Counted from the stretch's first letter, positions 1 to 9,011 are shown. The stretch: DNA of 64,000 bases from Undibacterium hunanense (GCF_014284335.1 NZ_JACOGF010000002.1:514659-578658); one strand, 5' to 3'. A program made the numbers and translations. Notes: generated by a model from the letters alone, not told the origin.

Positions 1-1
1 T

Positions 2-709
2 GAACTCAACACCCCGATTGGCAATAGCCTGCTGACCGCCAATACCCTGAAGGCAAAGACCCAGGAATTTGTACAGAAATTTACTGACGGCGGCTTACGC
101 CGTTCTGAACTGAATGCCTATCTGGAAGCTGCACAGCAGGCATCGGCACTGATAGAACATGGCCTGAAAAGCGCGGCAGATCTGGTCGCCAGCTTCAAGC
201 AGGTTGCGGTTGATCAGGCTAGTTCCAAGCGACGCCGCTTCCAGGTAGACAAGGTATGTCATGACGTGATTGCCACCATGATGGCAAAAATCCGGCAGGC
301 CGGTCTGACTATCCAGATGGATATACCAGTGCATATAGAAATGGACAGCTATCCCGGTCCCTTTGAACAGGTAATAGGTAACCTGGTCGATAATGCCATC
401 CTTCATGCGTTCGAAGGCAGGAGCAGCGGGCAGATCTGGATAAGCGCACGCATGTGCGGCGAAGCAGCGCTGGAAGTGCGCTTTCGCGACGACGGCGTCG
501 GCATTCCCAGGGATAACCTGAATCGTATTTTCGATCCTTTTTTTACCACCAAACTGGGGCAGGGCGGCAGTGGTCTGGGCCTGAACATTGTCTACAATAT
601 CGTCACCGGCTTGCTGGGCGGGCAGATACATATAGAAAGTGAAGTGCAGGCTGGTTCCAGTTTTATCATGCAATTACCTTTGCTGGCACCGGCTTCAGAG
701 GTGGACTGA
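2..709 (+). CDS. Sensor histidine kinase, C-terminal part (5' truncated by window edge)
   Basis: Two-component sensor kinase that autophosphorylates on histidine and passes the phosphate to a response regulator. The frame is open from the first bases and begins ELNTPIGN, the residues that follow the phosphoacceptor His in an H-box; the His codon itself would straddle the window edge. The ATPase half is complete: N-box NLVDNAILHA, G1 box DDGVGIP, F-box FDPFFTTK and G2 box GGSGLGL. The segment between H-box and N-box is helical and fits the dimerisation domain. Sensor and membrane parts lie outside the window, so the stimulus and cognate regulator cannot be named. The gene ends about 75 bases before the PhnA-like gene, so co-transcription is possible but not shown. 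Confidence 0.9.
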   Translation, partial: ELNTPIGNSLLTANTLKAKTQEFVQKFTDGGLRRSELNAYLEAAQQASALIEHGLKSAADLVASFKQVAVDQASSKRRRFQVDKVCHDVIATMMAKIRQAGLTIQMDIPVHIEMDSYPGPFEQVIGNLVDNAILHAFEGRSSGQIWISARMCGEAALEVRFRDDGVGIPRDNLNRIFDPFFTTKLGQGGSGLGLNIVYNIVTGLLGGQIHIESEVQAGSSFIMQLPLLAPASEVD

Positions 710-784
710 CAAGCTGGTATTGCCGGAACGTGCGCTGTGATCGGGTATACTGCCCGCTTTCTAGCCCGTAAGATGAAAGTGTTT

Positions 785-1126
785 ATGTCCAGCCTTCCCG
801 CCTGTCCATTGTGTACTCTGGAAAATACCTACCCTGATGCCGACAATTATGTCTGTGCCGATTGTGGCCATGAATGGCCCGTGCAGGCGGCCGCCAGTGC
901 AGATGACAGTGATGAGCGCATCGTCAAGGATTCCAATGGTAATGTGCTGGCCGATGGCGATGCGGTGGTACTGATCAAGGACCTGAAGGTCAAGGGTTCT
1001 TCCACCACCCTGAAAATGGGTACCAAGGTCAAGAGCATACGGTTGGTGGGTGGTGATCATGAAGTCGATTGCAAGATGGATGCCGGCAGCTTCATGTTGA
1101 AAGCCTGTTATCTGAAAAAAGTTTAA
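785..1126 (+). CDS. PhnA/YjdM-family zinc-ribbon protein
   Basis: Small cytosolic protein of the PhnA (YjdM) family. The N-terminus has a zinc ribbon, CPLC followed about 18 residues later by CADC, then the conserved core [22 protein letters not shown] and [10 protein letters not shown] typical of the family. The start at 785 (MSSLPACP) matches family N-termini; in-frame ATGs at 737 and 773 would add an unconserved leader. Length of about 113 residues is normal. Despite the historical name, the family's link to alkylphosphonate use is weak and its function is unsettled. It lies between a histidine kinase and a GDSL hydrolase on the same strand, with a short A-rich gap to the latter. Confidence 0.9.
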   Translation: MSSLPACPLCTLENTYPDADNYVCADCGHEWPVQAAASADDSDERIVKDSNGNVLADGDAVVLIKDLKVKGSSTTLKMGTKVKSIRLVGGDHEVDCKMDAGSFMLKACYLKKV

Positions 1127-1156
1127 CATCAAAAAAAAGTTTAACTGGAGTAGTGC

Positions 1157-1795
1157 ATGCGCCATATCCTGGTCTACGGTGATTCTCTGTCCTGGGGCCT
1201 GATTCCCACCACCCGCAAGCGTCTGGCTTTTGAAGAGCGCTGGCCAGGTGTGCTGGAGATAGGCTTGAACAGTGCCGAGCACCATGTACGTGTGGTGGAA
1301 GATTGCCTGAACGGGCGACGTACGGTATGGGATGATCCTTTCAAACCCGGTCGTAATGGCGCTCAGGGTTTGGCTCAGCGCATAGAAAGCCTGACGCCGC
1401 TGTCACTGGTGGTGGTCATGCTGGGCATGAACGATTTTCAGTCCATGCATCAGAATAACGCATGGATGTCATCGCAAGGCCTGGCTGTGATCATCAACAC
1501 CATACGTCAGGCGCCGGTAGAACCTGGCATGCAGATACCACCTGTCCTGATCGTCGTACCACCTTCGCCGGGCACACCCAGAGGTGCAATAGCGCCCAAA
1601 TTTATCGGCTGCGAGCAAAAAAGCCAGGGGCTGGCAGATGCCTATAAAGAAGTGGCAGCGACCAATGCCTGTCATTTTTTCGACGCTGGCAGTGTCGTGA
1701 CTTGCAGCGAATATGATGGCGTGCACCTCGATGCAGATCAGCATCTGATACTGGGATGGGAACTGGTCGACGTGGTTTCTTCGTTGCTCAAATAA
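1157..1795 (+). CDS. SGNH/GDSL hydrolase (arylesterase/acyltransferase type)
   Basis: Serine esterase of the SGNH superfamily, without an obvious signal peptide and therefore probably cytosolic. Block I is YGDSLSWG near residue 7 (nucleophile Ser), block III is MLGMND (Gly and Asn of the oxyanion hole), and block V is DGVHLD near residue 190 (catalytic Asp and His). WDDPF and the spacing of blocks resemble the mycobacterial acyltransferase/esterase MsAcT group, so hydrolysis or transacylation of small acyl esters is likely; the physiological substrate is unknown. The length of 212 residues is usual. It follows the PhnA-like gene by 30 bases and may share its transcript. Confidence 0.88.
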   Translation: MRHILVYGDSLSWGLIPTTRKRLAFEERWPGVLEIGLNSAEHHVRVVEDCLNGRRTVWDDPFKPGRNGAQGLAQRIESLTPLSLVVVMLGMNDFQSMHQNNAWMSSQGLAVIINTIRQAPVEPGMQIPPVLIVVPPSPGTPRGAIAPKFIGCEQKSQGLADAYKEVAATNACHFFDAGSVVTCSEYDGVHLDADQHLILGWELVDVVSSLLK

Positions 1796-1868
1796 GCTGG
1801 CGGCATGAATCCTGACTATTGCGCCATACATCGCGGTACTGTTCGCTAGTGCCAGCACCAGCGCAGCA

Positions 1869-3788
1869 TCAGATGAAATGAATTTGTCCGTCGCTGATAC
1901 CTATTAATGCAATGGCGGCATTGATGTCGGTTGCTGTCACGGCAGAGGCTATGGCGATGCCATTCGTGATGGATGCCTCGGGTGTCAGGTAGTTCAGTCC
2001 CCATTCAACAGCAAACTGATTGGCAACCTTGATCTTGTTGTCCAGTAAATCCACCACCCAGCCCCAGGTCGCATCACCCTTGAAGGCGCGGGCACCTGCC
2101 AGTACCGCAGTCACCATCGACCCCCGGCTTTGCAAACCGGTATTGAGTTCATTCAGCCAGTATTGCAGGCCGGCGCTATCTGCCCCGCCTACTCTGCCCA
2201 TCGCATTTTTATAGATGGTATTGATAAAGTCGGTATTGCTGAGATTGGCGCTGTAGCCGGTCTGTGCCGGAAACTGGGCAGCAGCCAGGAAAAATGCATC
2301 ACCTATCTGCTTGAACGACATGCCGGATTTGTACTGGGTGACCCAGTAATCCAGTCCGTCGGCGTCCGGCACGCGGTTGAAATAGGCGACATACAATTCT
2401 TCCAGCGACTGCAGATCGGATGTCTTGATCGTATGGGCATTGTCATACACGGTCGTGTTGACGATATAGTCGGAAAACTGGATTTTTTCCACACTATGCG
2501 TAGCCCAGTAGGCATTGTTCTGGTAGCCCAGCAAGACTGTGCTGCCGGTGATCTGGCTGATGAAATAGCTACTGCCCTTGCCCAGTGATCCATTGACTTG
2601 CAGGGTATCGGTGCCGGCACCGCCATCGATATAATCGAAACGCGTGGTATCCGGTGTGCTGAGTGAAATGGTGTTATTGCTGCCATCGAGCTGGACAATA
2701 CTGTTACTGCCGGTCAGCACGGTGCTCACGCCGCTTACATTGAAGACGGACTTGTCCAGCGTCGTGTTTTCTACCTGCTGCGTGCTGATCAGATTCTTGC
2801 GGATGTAGCCGGTACTGTCTATCGTCGTCAGGCTCATGCTGGCACCGGTTTTGTAGGCACCGGTGGCATAGGCATCAAAATAATTCTTGTCGGTGGTGTT
2901 GACGGTTGTGCCGTTGATTTTCCAGGTATAGCCCAGCAGGCTGCTGTCGGGTACCACCGGCTGGTAAATGCCGGGGATGCTCGTACTCAATGACAGATAG
3001 TCACCGATAGACTGATAGTATTTCAGCGCGAAGGCTTCTTTTTCGGGGGCGCTGAATGGCTTGTTCAGATGATTCATCTTGGAATCCTGCGTGGCACGCC
3101 AGATTCCGGTGTCGCGGTAATAACCGCCTTGATAAGTGCCGACGACACCCAGTTCGCCATCGTTATAGCCTAACCAGGCGGACCATGGGATGCGGCTCAG
3201 TGAGTCCGTCACATGCGGGCTGGCCAAAAAGCCGGGGTCGGTCAGCGGATAATTGCTGGCGATGGAGGTATCCACATATTCATCCTGCAGACCGGCATAG
3301 CTGTGGCCGATCTCATGCAGGACCACTTCTGCCGACGAGATATTACCGGCCGATGCCCAGGCGATAGAGCCGCCAGCACCACCATACAAGGCGGTGTTGA
3401 CCAAGACCACGGTCAGTTCATGCGCATCGCTGGCGACAGCGTCAGACACAAAATTGGTGACCTTGCCAAAATCACCGTATAGCAGGCGGCCATCGCTGCC
3501 ATGCTGGGTAGCGTCAAAATAGGTATTGACGCTGATATTATTGTTGGGCTGGTCGGTACCCGATTGCGCCGAAGCCACAAAAATGGCACTGGCATTGAAC
3601 AGGTTCTTGTAGGCAGAAAACGGCGCATTCAGACGGGTATTGGCGTCCCCCAGCATATTGTTGAGGAAGTTCTTGGCATCCGCCAGGAACTTGTCTCTTT
3701 CAGCCGCCGTGTAGCCTTCGGCCACAAACACGATATCGACACGATTTTTGCTGGGCCCGGTATTCAATAGAGTGGTGACGTCAGCCAT
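1869..3788 (-). CDS. M64 (IgA-peptidase-like) metallopeptidase with DUF4214-like C-terminus
   Basis: Zinc metallopeptidase. Residues about 10-260 match the M64 family: NRVDIVFVAEGYTAAE near the N-terminus and the zinc motif HEIGH at about 158-162, followed by LQDEY. The middle carries Thr/Ser/Asn-rich beta segments and one GGAGTDTL stretch reminiscent of RTX or S-layer proteins. Residues about 455-580 contain two DUF4214-like repeats (YVAYFNRVPDADGLDYW, then a NAMGR...GLQYW block). There is no Sec signal peptide. DUF4214 tails and RTX-like segments are common on type I secretion substrates, so export by a C-terminal signal is inferred, but no type I exporter is present here. It is a single gene; the upstream 300 bases hold its promoter region. 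Confidence 0.8.
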   Translation of the reverse strand: MADVTTLLNTGPSKNRVDIVFVAEGYTAAERDKFLADAKNFLNNMLGDANTRLNAPFSAYKNLFNASAIFVASAQSGTDQPNNNISVNTYFDATQHGSDGRLLYGDFGKVTNFVSDAVASDAHELTVVLVNTALYGGAGGSIAWASAGNISSAEVVLHEIGHSYAGLQDEYVDTSIASNYPLTDPGFLASPHVTDSLSRIPWSAWLGYNDGELGVVGTYQGGYYRDTGIWRATQDSKMNHLNKPFSAPEKEAFALKYYQSIGDYLSLSTSIPGIYQPVVPDSSLLGYTWKINGTTVNTTDKNYFDAYATGAYKTGASMSLTTIDSTGYIRKNLISTQQVENTTLDKSVFNVSGVSTVLTGSNSIVQLDGSNNTISLSTPDTTRFDYIDGGAGTDTLQVNGSLGKGSSYFISQITGSTVLLGYQNNAYWATHSVEKIQFSDYIVNTTVYDNAHTIKTSDLQSLEELYVAYFNRVPDADGLDYWVTQYKSGMSFKQIGDAFFLAAAQFPAQTGYSANLSNTDFINTIYKNAMGRVGGADSAGLQYWLNELNTGLQSRGSMVTAVLAGARAFKGDATWGWVVDLLDNKIKVANQFAVEWGLNYLTPEASITNGIAIASAVTATDINAAIALIGISDGQIHFI

Positions 3789-4092
3789 GCGATATATGCC
3801 TTGTAGATAAAATAAAAAAACCGGGCTTACAGGATGCGCTAATCGCGCTTCGCAATGATGCTGCCAGGCCGCATTTTGTTGTGAATGTTTATTGGTATAA
3901 CCCAGGTTTTAACTGAACACAATACCGGCAATAGTTGGTAACACTTCCGCGTTGCACTTCCGCATTACGCTTACTGTTAACACTTCAATCCGGCATGTCA
4001 CACAAATTGCACCTGCAGGCACAGACTGGCGTTGGCGGAGCAGGTGGAATGGGCATTATGATACAAGTCTGACCACAAGAGGTGGCGTGTCG
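3789..4092. other. Intergenic region between diflavin reductase end and M64 gene start
   Basis: About 300 bases with no supported gene. It should contain the promoter of the minus-strand M64 peptidase gene. A short imperfect tandem duplication (CACTTCCGCGTTG / CACTTCCGCATTA, about 3943-3968) is visible. No convincing terminator for the reductase operon was found. Confidence 0.5.
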
Positions 4093-5580
4093 TTAATAAA
4101 CATCGCGGCGGTAGAGATGCTGCTCGGTCATTTGTTCCAGACGTTCGGCACCAAGGATGATGTTCAGGGTGGCATGTACTTCTTCTGCCATGCCTTGCAG
4201 GCTGCCACAGACCAGGATGGCAGTACCCTGGTCTACCCAGGACAGGATCTCGCCTGCCTGTTCCAGCATGGCATGCTGGACATAACGACGTTCTTCCTGA
4301 TCGCGCGAAAAGCACAGGTCCAGTCTGGATAACACGCCTGTCTGTTGCCAGGCCTGGATTTCATTGCGATGAAAATAATCATGCGCCTGCTGTCTTTCGC
4401 CGAAAAACAGCCAGTTGCGCAACTGATGTCTGGCAGCACGCGCCTTGATGTGGGCGCGCAGGCCAGCCAGGCCGGTCCCGTTGCCGATCAGGATGAGAGG
4501 GATATCCTGCGCCGGTGTATGGAAGTTACGGTTTTCGCGCAGGCGCAGGCCCAGGGTTTGCCCTACCTGTGCATATTCCGTCAACCAGCCCGAGCCTATG
4601 CCCAGACTGCCATCCGGGCGGCGCATCTGGCGCACCAGCAATTCCAGCTTGCCGTCTGCGGGGATGGATGAAATCGAATATTCGCGGTGCGGCAAAGGGC
4701 CGGTGGTGGTCTGGTCCTGTGTACCTGCCGTATTGGCTTGATAGGCTGGTGGATGCTGCGGTTCAATTTCTGCAATGTCACCGGCTGCCCATATGAGTTC
4801 GCCATTGGCAGGGCGACAGGCGATGCGATAGGCCGGGCCACCCAGGCTACCGGGGTTCAGTAATTCGCGCTCGGTCAGTATCCAGTCCTGATAGCCGGGT
4901 TTGCTCCAGTCTGACATTTCAGTATGGCCGCTGATGACGCCCAGATAATGTTGCCAGTGGCGCAAGGCACCTTCATCGCCATTGTCGACTTCTATCAGGT
5001 CGAACAGGCATTGTGCCTGTTGCTGGCGCAGCCAATGCGCGAGACGGTGACCGAAAGCGCAGAACTGCTGATAGTGGCGGTCACCCAGTGCCAGCACAGA
5101 AAAACTCAGATGCGATAAATCCAGCGTCTGGTTCATCAGGCGGCGGGTAAAGGCAGCCGCATTGTCGGGGGCATCGCCTTCGCCGGTAGTACTGACCACA
5201 AACAGCATGCGCTGCGCCTTTTGCAACTGGGCTGGCTGGATGGCACCCAGCGCGCAGACGGCGATGCCCATCCCGGCCTTTTGCAGATGCATGGCCGTTT
5301 TAATGGCGATCTGTTCGGCATAGCCGGTCTGGCTGGCATAGGTGATCAGGATGCTGTCCTGATCATGACGCTGTAATTCAGCAGGAAAACCTTGCATGGA
5401 CCGGGACTGACTATCCTTGTGTTTCAGTCCTGTCCAAACGCAAAAGCTGAGGTAGCCGACCAATAGCAAGCCCGCAGACAGGTCGCGCTGCACGGCACCG
5501 TGCCAGAAAAAACTCAGGATAAACAGGATAGTGAACGCCAGGCACAGTATGCCAGTCAGGCGCAGGGAGGGAAGTCGCAT
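4093..5580 (-). CDS. Membrane-anchored diflavin reductase (flavodoxin + FAD/NADPH reductase)
   Basis: Electron-transfer flavoprotein of the CPR/CysJ type. Two hydrophobic segments (about residues 9-29 and 36-52) anchor it in the inner membrane. A flavodoxin domain follows (ITYASQTGYAEQ for FMN phosphate near 79-90, TTGEGDAPDN). Then comes the FAD domain (REYSIS and GSGWLTEY) and the NADPH domain (GNGTGLAGLRAH, CGSLQGMA), ending in RRDVY, the usual CPR-type terminus. It is the last gene of the PepSY-DUF2271-DUF4198-ApbE operon. It probably takes electrons from cytosolic NADPH and feeds a membrane or periplasmic acceptor; which one is not known. The ApbE and DUF2271 partners suggest a flavinylated periplasmic acceptor. 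Confidence 0.87.
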   Translation of the reverse strand: MRLPSLRLTGILCLAFTILFILSFFWHGAVQRDLSAGLLLVGYLSFCVWTGLKHKDSQSRSMQGFPAELQRHDQDSILITYASQTGYAEQIAIKTAMHLQKAGMGIAVCALGAIQPAQLQKAQRMLFVVSTTGEGDAPDNAAAFTRRLMNQTLDLSHLSFSVLALGDRHYQQFCAFGHRLAHWLRQQQAQCLFDLIEVDNGDEGALRHWQHYLGVISGHTEMSDWSKPGYQDWILTERELLNPGSLGGPAYRIACRPANGELIWAAGDIAEIEPQHPPAYQANTAGTQDQTTTGPLPHREYSISSIPADGKLELLVRQMRRPDGSLGIGSGWLTEYAQVGQTLGLRLRENRNFHTPAQDIPLILIGNGTGLAGLRAHIKARAARHQLRNWLFFGERQQAHDYFHRNEIQAWQQTGVLSRLDLCFSRDQEERRYVQHAMLEQAGEILSWVDQGTAILVCGSLQGMAEEVHATLNIILGAERLEQMTEQHLYRRDVY

Positions 5581-5630
5581 CGCAGCTCAATCAGTCATTC
5601 AATGAGTCATTCAATCAGTCAGTCATTCGC

Positions 5631-6650
5631 TTAGTCCAGCATTGCTGTCAGGGCGGCACTCATTTTCTCTTCCAGATGTGTCCCATTGCGTTGCAGGAAC
5701 AGGGCGGCAATATGATGCTGATTGGCATAGGCCAGGCCATCTTCGCTGCCTAGTACGGTCAGGGCCGTGGCCAGCGCATCGGCAACCATGCATTGGGGAT
5801 GCAATACGGTGACCGAAGCCAGCTCATTGGTCACCGGGTAGCCGGTGCGCGGGTCCAGCGTATGTGCATAACGCTGGCCATCCTGCTCAAAGTACTGGCG
5901 GTAATCGCCTGAGGTGGCAACGGACAATTCATGCAGTGCCACCATGTATTCTTTCTTTGGTTCGCTGGCCTGCATGTCGCCGGGGCTTTCGATGGCAACC
6001 CACCATGGTGACATATCCGCCTTCATGCCCAGGCCGCGCAATTCGCCGCCCAGTTCTACCAGATAGCTGCTGATGGACAGGGATTCAAGAAAGCGTGCCA
6101 CCTGATCGACGGCAAAACCCTTGGCAATCGACGACAGGTCCAGCGCAATGCCGCCCGGTTGCAGCAAGCGGTGCTTGATATGGTCCAGCTCCAGCGCTTT
6201 CCAGTTACCGGCCTCCATGGCTGTTTGAATCTGTGACGGTTCTGGTGCCGTCGCACGTTTGCCGGTCGGGCCAAAGCCCCACAGATCAACCAGCTTGCCC
6301 GCCGTGATGTCGAAGGCACCGGCAGTCTGTTGTGACAGGTACAGGCTGTAGTCGACGACCTTGAAAAATTCACCAGGCAGTTGTTGCCAACTGCCTGCGT
6401 GTGCGCGGTTGTACACGCACAGATCAGATGCCGGGTCCCAGGTACTCATCTGCATGACGACCTGATCCAGCACCCGCTGTATGCCCGCTTGTATTCCAGC
6501 TTCCAGCACTGCATGTTCGTGCTTGCCATCTGACAGCAACTGGACATGCCAGCTGGTTCCCATGGATGCACCAGTCAGCGTCAGGTTTTGTGCCCCGGCT
6601 GCAGGTGCAGATGGTTCAGATGCTTCCAGAGGAATAAAAACACGACGCAT
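5631..6650 (-). CDS. apbE: FAD:protein FMN transferase (ApbE family)
   Basis: Covalently attaches FMN, taken from FAD, to a Thr or Ser of partner proteins in the periplasm. Family landmarks are GASMGTSW near the N-terminus, DLSSIAKGFAVD, VELGGELRG and DPRTGYPV near the C-terminus (metal and FAD site). The length of 339 residues is normal. A classical signal peptide or lipobox is not obvious at the annotated start (MRRVFIPLEASEPSAPAAG), so its location is uncertain. The gene lies 20 bases behind DUF4198 and 50 before the diflavin reductase, in one operon. The DUF2271 protein two genes upstream has the DGLSGAT acceptor motif and is the obvious candidate substrate. Confidence 0.9.
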   Translation of the reverse strand: MRRVFIPLEASEPSAPAAGAQNLTLTGASMGTSWHVQLLSDGKHEHAVLEAGIQAGIQRVLDQVVMQMSTWDPASDLCVYNRAHAGSWQQLPGEFFKVVDYSLYLSQQTAGAFDITAGKLVDLWGFGPTGKRATAPEPSQIQTAMEAGNWKALELDHIKHRLLQPGGIALDLSSIAKGFAVDQVARFLESLSISSYLVELGGELRGLGMKADMSPWWVAIESPGDMQASEPKKEYMVALHELSVATSGDYRQYFEQDGQRYAHTLDPRTGYPVTNELASVTVLHPQCMVADALATALTVLGSEDGLAYANQHHIAALFLQRNGTHLEEKMSAALTAMLD

Positions 6651-6670
6651 GGTACGGATGGCTTTACAGA

Positions 6671-7480
6671 TTATTGTGGCAAGACTTCCAGTGTAGCCAC
6701 ATAACTGGCGACCCTGACCTTGGCAGGTGCCTTGACCTGTTTGTCATCTTTCAGTTCTGCTTCCAGCCAGTACAGGCCAGCGCTTGCCCAGGTAATGCTG
6801 AATTTGCCGTCCTTGTCGGTGACAAAGGTTTTTTCATCCAGCTTTTGACGGTAGCGTACACCACCAGCGATCACGGTCACGTTGACATTGGCGGCTGGTT
6901 TGCCATCCAGCAACAGACGGAACTGTGCTGTTTCACCTGCCACCAGGTCATTCGGATGCGTAATGCCGCTCAGTTCCAGCCCGCTACCGCTGATATCCAT
7001 TGCCTTGCCACCGGGTTTGCCATTGGTGACGAAAGTTTCAACACGGCCACTGCGTTGCGTGACTTGCAGTTCTTCTGCATTTGCCGGTACTTCCTTGGCA
7101 AATGCTTCTGCCGTGCCGCGCCAGCGTTTGACCTTGCCTTCTTCTTTATAGCTGGCCATCAGGCCTTCATTCACGAAGCCGATTTTATAGCTGCCGACCT
7201 GGCTCAGTTTCACATCAAAACTGCTACGGAACTTGCCGGTGCTGGCGTTTTCCGGTTTCTGTGCAGTGCCGTCCGGCGCTGTAATAAACAGGTTGTCCAG
7301 CTTCAGGGCGTTGTGATCAAAAACGAAGACATCAGTCGCAGCGGCGGCGTCGATCGTTACCCATGGCGTATTACCTGCCACCACAGTGGAAGACGGTACC
7401 AGGAAAGCGCGGTGTGCCTGGGCAGAGAAAGCGACGCATGCCAGTGCCGAGAGGAGGGCGATTTTTTTGAAAGTTTTCAT
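6671..7480 (-). CDS. DUF4198 periplasmic protein
   Basis: Exported protein with a clear Sec signal (MKTFKKIALLSALACVAFSAQA) and a predicted mature N-terminus beginning HRAFLVPS, so a His could be residue 1 or 2 after cleavage. The remainder is beta-rich and fits DUF4198: an N-terminal lobe, then an Ig-like lobe (GKPAANVNVTVIAGG..., DKDGKFSITWASAGLYWLEAE). Family members are often encoded with iron or metal acquisition genes. A metal-binding role through the exposed N-terminal His is inference. It is 19 bases downstream of DUF2271, and its ribosome site (AAGGATAAT) precedes the ATG. Its exact function is unknown. Confidence 0.85.
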   Translation of the reverse strand: MKTFKKIALLSALACVAFSAQAHRAFLVPSSTVVAGNTPWVTIDAAAATDVFVFDHNALKLDNLFITAPDGTAQKPENASTGKFRSSFDVKLSQVGSYKIGFVNEGLMASYKEEGKVKRWRGTAEAFAKEVPANAEELQVTQRSGRVETFVTNGKPGGKAMDISGSGLELSGITHPNDLVAGETAQFRLLLDGKPAANVNVTVIAGGVRYRQKLDEKTFVTDKDGKFSITWASAGLYWLEAELKDDKQVKAPAKVRVASYVATLEVLPQ

Positions 7481-7499
7481 TATTATCCTTGAGCCTGAT

Positions 7500-8018
7500 T
7501 TATTTGATGGTCACAGCAATGGCACCCAGTTCATGACTGCCCTGGGCCTTGAGGTTTTGTTCACCCTTGGCTTGCCACTGGAATGGCACTTTGACGACTT
7601 CACGGCCACCGCCTTCACGTGCTGCTTCGACGATCAACTGGTAATCACCCGCTGGCAAATTGGCCAGCACACCCTTGTTGCCGGCAAAGCTCAGGGTTTG
7701 TTCACCCGTGGTGCGGGTTGCGCCACTGAGGCCATCGACAGGCATCTGCAATTCGCGGCCACTGCGACGCCACCATTGACGCAAGTCCTTCAGCCATTTC
7801 GTGCCTTCATTGTCGCGTTTTTTCATGTCGTACCAGACTGACAGGTTGCCGGCAAAAGTCTGGTCTGGTTTTTCCAGCCAGATGGCGACATAGGGCTTGT
7901 GGTATTCCGCCACTTTCAGGGCAGGTACTTCCACTTTCAGAGTCAGGTCGGCCGCAACGGCATTCATGGCCTGAGCGCCGAGCAGGCTGGAGATAGCAAA
8001 CGGGAGCAAATTACGCAT
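7500..8018 (-). CDS. DUF2271 periplasmic protein with flavinylation motif
   Basis: 172-residue protein with a signal peptide ending near VAA and a DUF2271 beta-sandwich (LTLKVEVPALKVAEYHKPYVAIWLEKPD, then the Trp-rich TKWLKDLRQWW). At about residues 95-101 it has DGLSGAT, the consensus D(G/A)xSGAT at which ApbE enzymes form a phosphoester between FMN and Thr. With apbE two genes downstream and an NADPH diflavin reductase in the same operon, this is probably a flavin-carrying periplasmic electron carrier. The motif is seen directly; covalent FMN is inferred. The terminal electron acceptor, perhaps ferric iron or a siderophore complex given the Fur box upstream, is not identified. Confidence 0.87.
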   Translation of the reverse strand: MRNLLPFAISSLLGAQAMNAVAADLTLKVEVPALKVAEYHKPYVAIWLEKPDQTFAGNLSVWYDMKKRDNEGTKWLKDLRQWWRRSGRELQMPVDGLSGATRTTGEQTLSFAGNKGVLANLPAGDYQLIVEAAREGGGREVVKVPFQWQAKGEQNLKAQGSHELGAIAVTIK

Positions 8019-8078
8019 GGGTGAACAACCTTATGATGAACAATCAATAAATAAACTAAAGATAAACTCAGGATGAAA

Positions 8079-8720
8079 CTAATGGATAAACATCAGGGCA
8101 AGCAAAAACGGTGCGACCAGGCCAAATACCACCAGCGGCCAGGTACTCGGACGTTTGCTGGCATGCATTTTCAGCAGGAATAATCCGGTCACGCAAAAAA
8201 TCAGGCAAGCGACGGCAAATGCATCGATAAACCAGTTCCAGGCAGTGCCGGTATTGCGGCCCTTGTGCAGATCATTGAAATAGGCAATCCAGCCACGGCT
8301 GGTCAACTCATATTCGATATCGCCGGTATCGAGTGCAATGCGCATCCAGGCATCACCACCAGGGCGGGGCAGGCCGACATACACTTCTTCTGGTGACCAT
8401 TCTGGTACTTGCCCGTTGACCTGAATATCCAGCTCATGGCCCAGCCAGTCTGTCACCGGGGTGGGCAGCAAGGCATCGTCAGTGTTTTTCAGGGCCAGCA
8501 ATTGATCCAGCAAGGCCGATGGCAATTGCCCGTTCTTCTTGCTGATTACCGGATGCGCCTCAATCTGGGCAGAATGGTTCAGCGTAATGCCAGTGGCGGC
8601 AAACAGCAGCATGGCAACCAGGCACATGGCGGAACTGATCCAGTGCCACTGATGCAGATGACGCAGCCAGAAGGCCCGTTTTTGTTGTAGTGGCAATGGA
8701 TCGGAACTGGTTGGCTGCAT
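8079..8720 (-). CDS. PepSY-associated transmembrane protein
   Basis: Inner-membrane protein of the PepSY/PiuB-like class. A first transmembrane helix (about residues 30-48, with WHWISSAMCLV before it) is followed by a periplasmic PepSY-like domain containing WLGHELDIQV, a Gly/Trp-rich stretch and ISFNDLHKGR-like sequence (YFNDLHKGRNTGTAWNW). Two more helices close the protein (about 165-185 and 192-212). The His residues around the helices could coordinate heme, as proposed for PepSY reductases, but that is inference. It is the first gene of the five-gene operon and lies about 60 bases from the Fur box, so iron-controlled expression is expected. Confidence 0.85.
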   Translation of the reverse strand: MQPTSSDPLPLQQKRAFWLRHLHQWHWISSAMCLVAMLLFAATGITLNHSAQIEAHPVISKKNGQLPSALLDQLLALKNTDDALLPTPVTDWLGHELDIQVNGQVPEWSPEEVYVGLPRPGGDAWMRIALDTGDIEYELTSRGWIAYFNDLHKGRNTGTAWNWFIDAFAVACLIFCVTGLFLLKMHASKRPSTWPLVVFGLVAPFLLALMFIH

Positions 8721-8781
8721 GTCGTAAATCTAAGTAAATCCAAAAAAGCAAAAAATAAAGCGTATGGCTGCTTATTCTAAA

Positions 8782-8796
8782 TGATAATTATTCTCA
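8782..8796 (-). promoter_or_regulatory. Fur box upstream of the PepSY-flavin operon
   Basis: The + strand reads TGATAATTATTCTCA, which is the 7-1-7 Fur consensus TGATAATnATTATCA with one mismatch. It lies about 60 bases upstream of the first gene of the minus-strand operon ending at 4093, where a promoter is expected. Repression by Fur with iron is the direct inference. It is over 200 bases from glmU and probably does not act on it. Confidence 0.85.
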
Positions 8797-9011
8797 ATTG
8801 TACATGAGTCAGCTTTCGCAGAACAGGATGAATTGTACTTTTTTGTATCTTGCCAGAATTAAAAGTGCATTAAAGGTCTGACAAAAACTCGACAAAAACC
8901 CGGCGGCTACGGGTTTAATCCGTGTTTGCCAACTACCTGGTAAGTATCTGGCACGGGGCGGAGCGGTCCCGCGTGATAAAATTTTCAGGATATTCACTTT
9001 CTCTCTACACC

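Noticed and set aside
3943..3968. CACTTCCGC direct repeats upstream of the M64 gene
   Set aside because: Two imperfect 13-mers only; too short and unsupported to call an iteron or regulatory array.
6674..7492. 272-codon frame antisense to DUF4198
   Set aside because: The DUF4198 gene has a signal peptide and operon context; the antisense product is Cys/Phe-rich and looks random.
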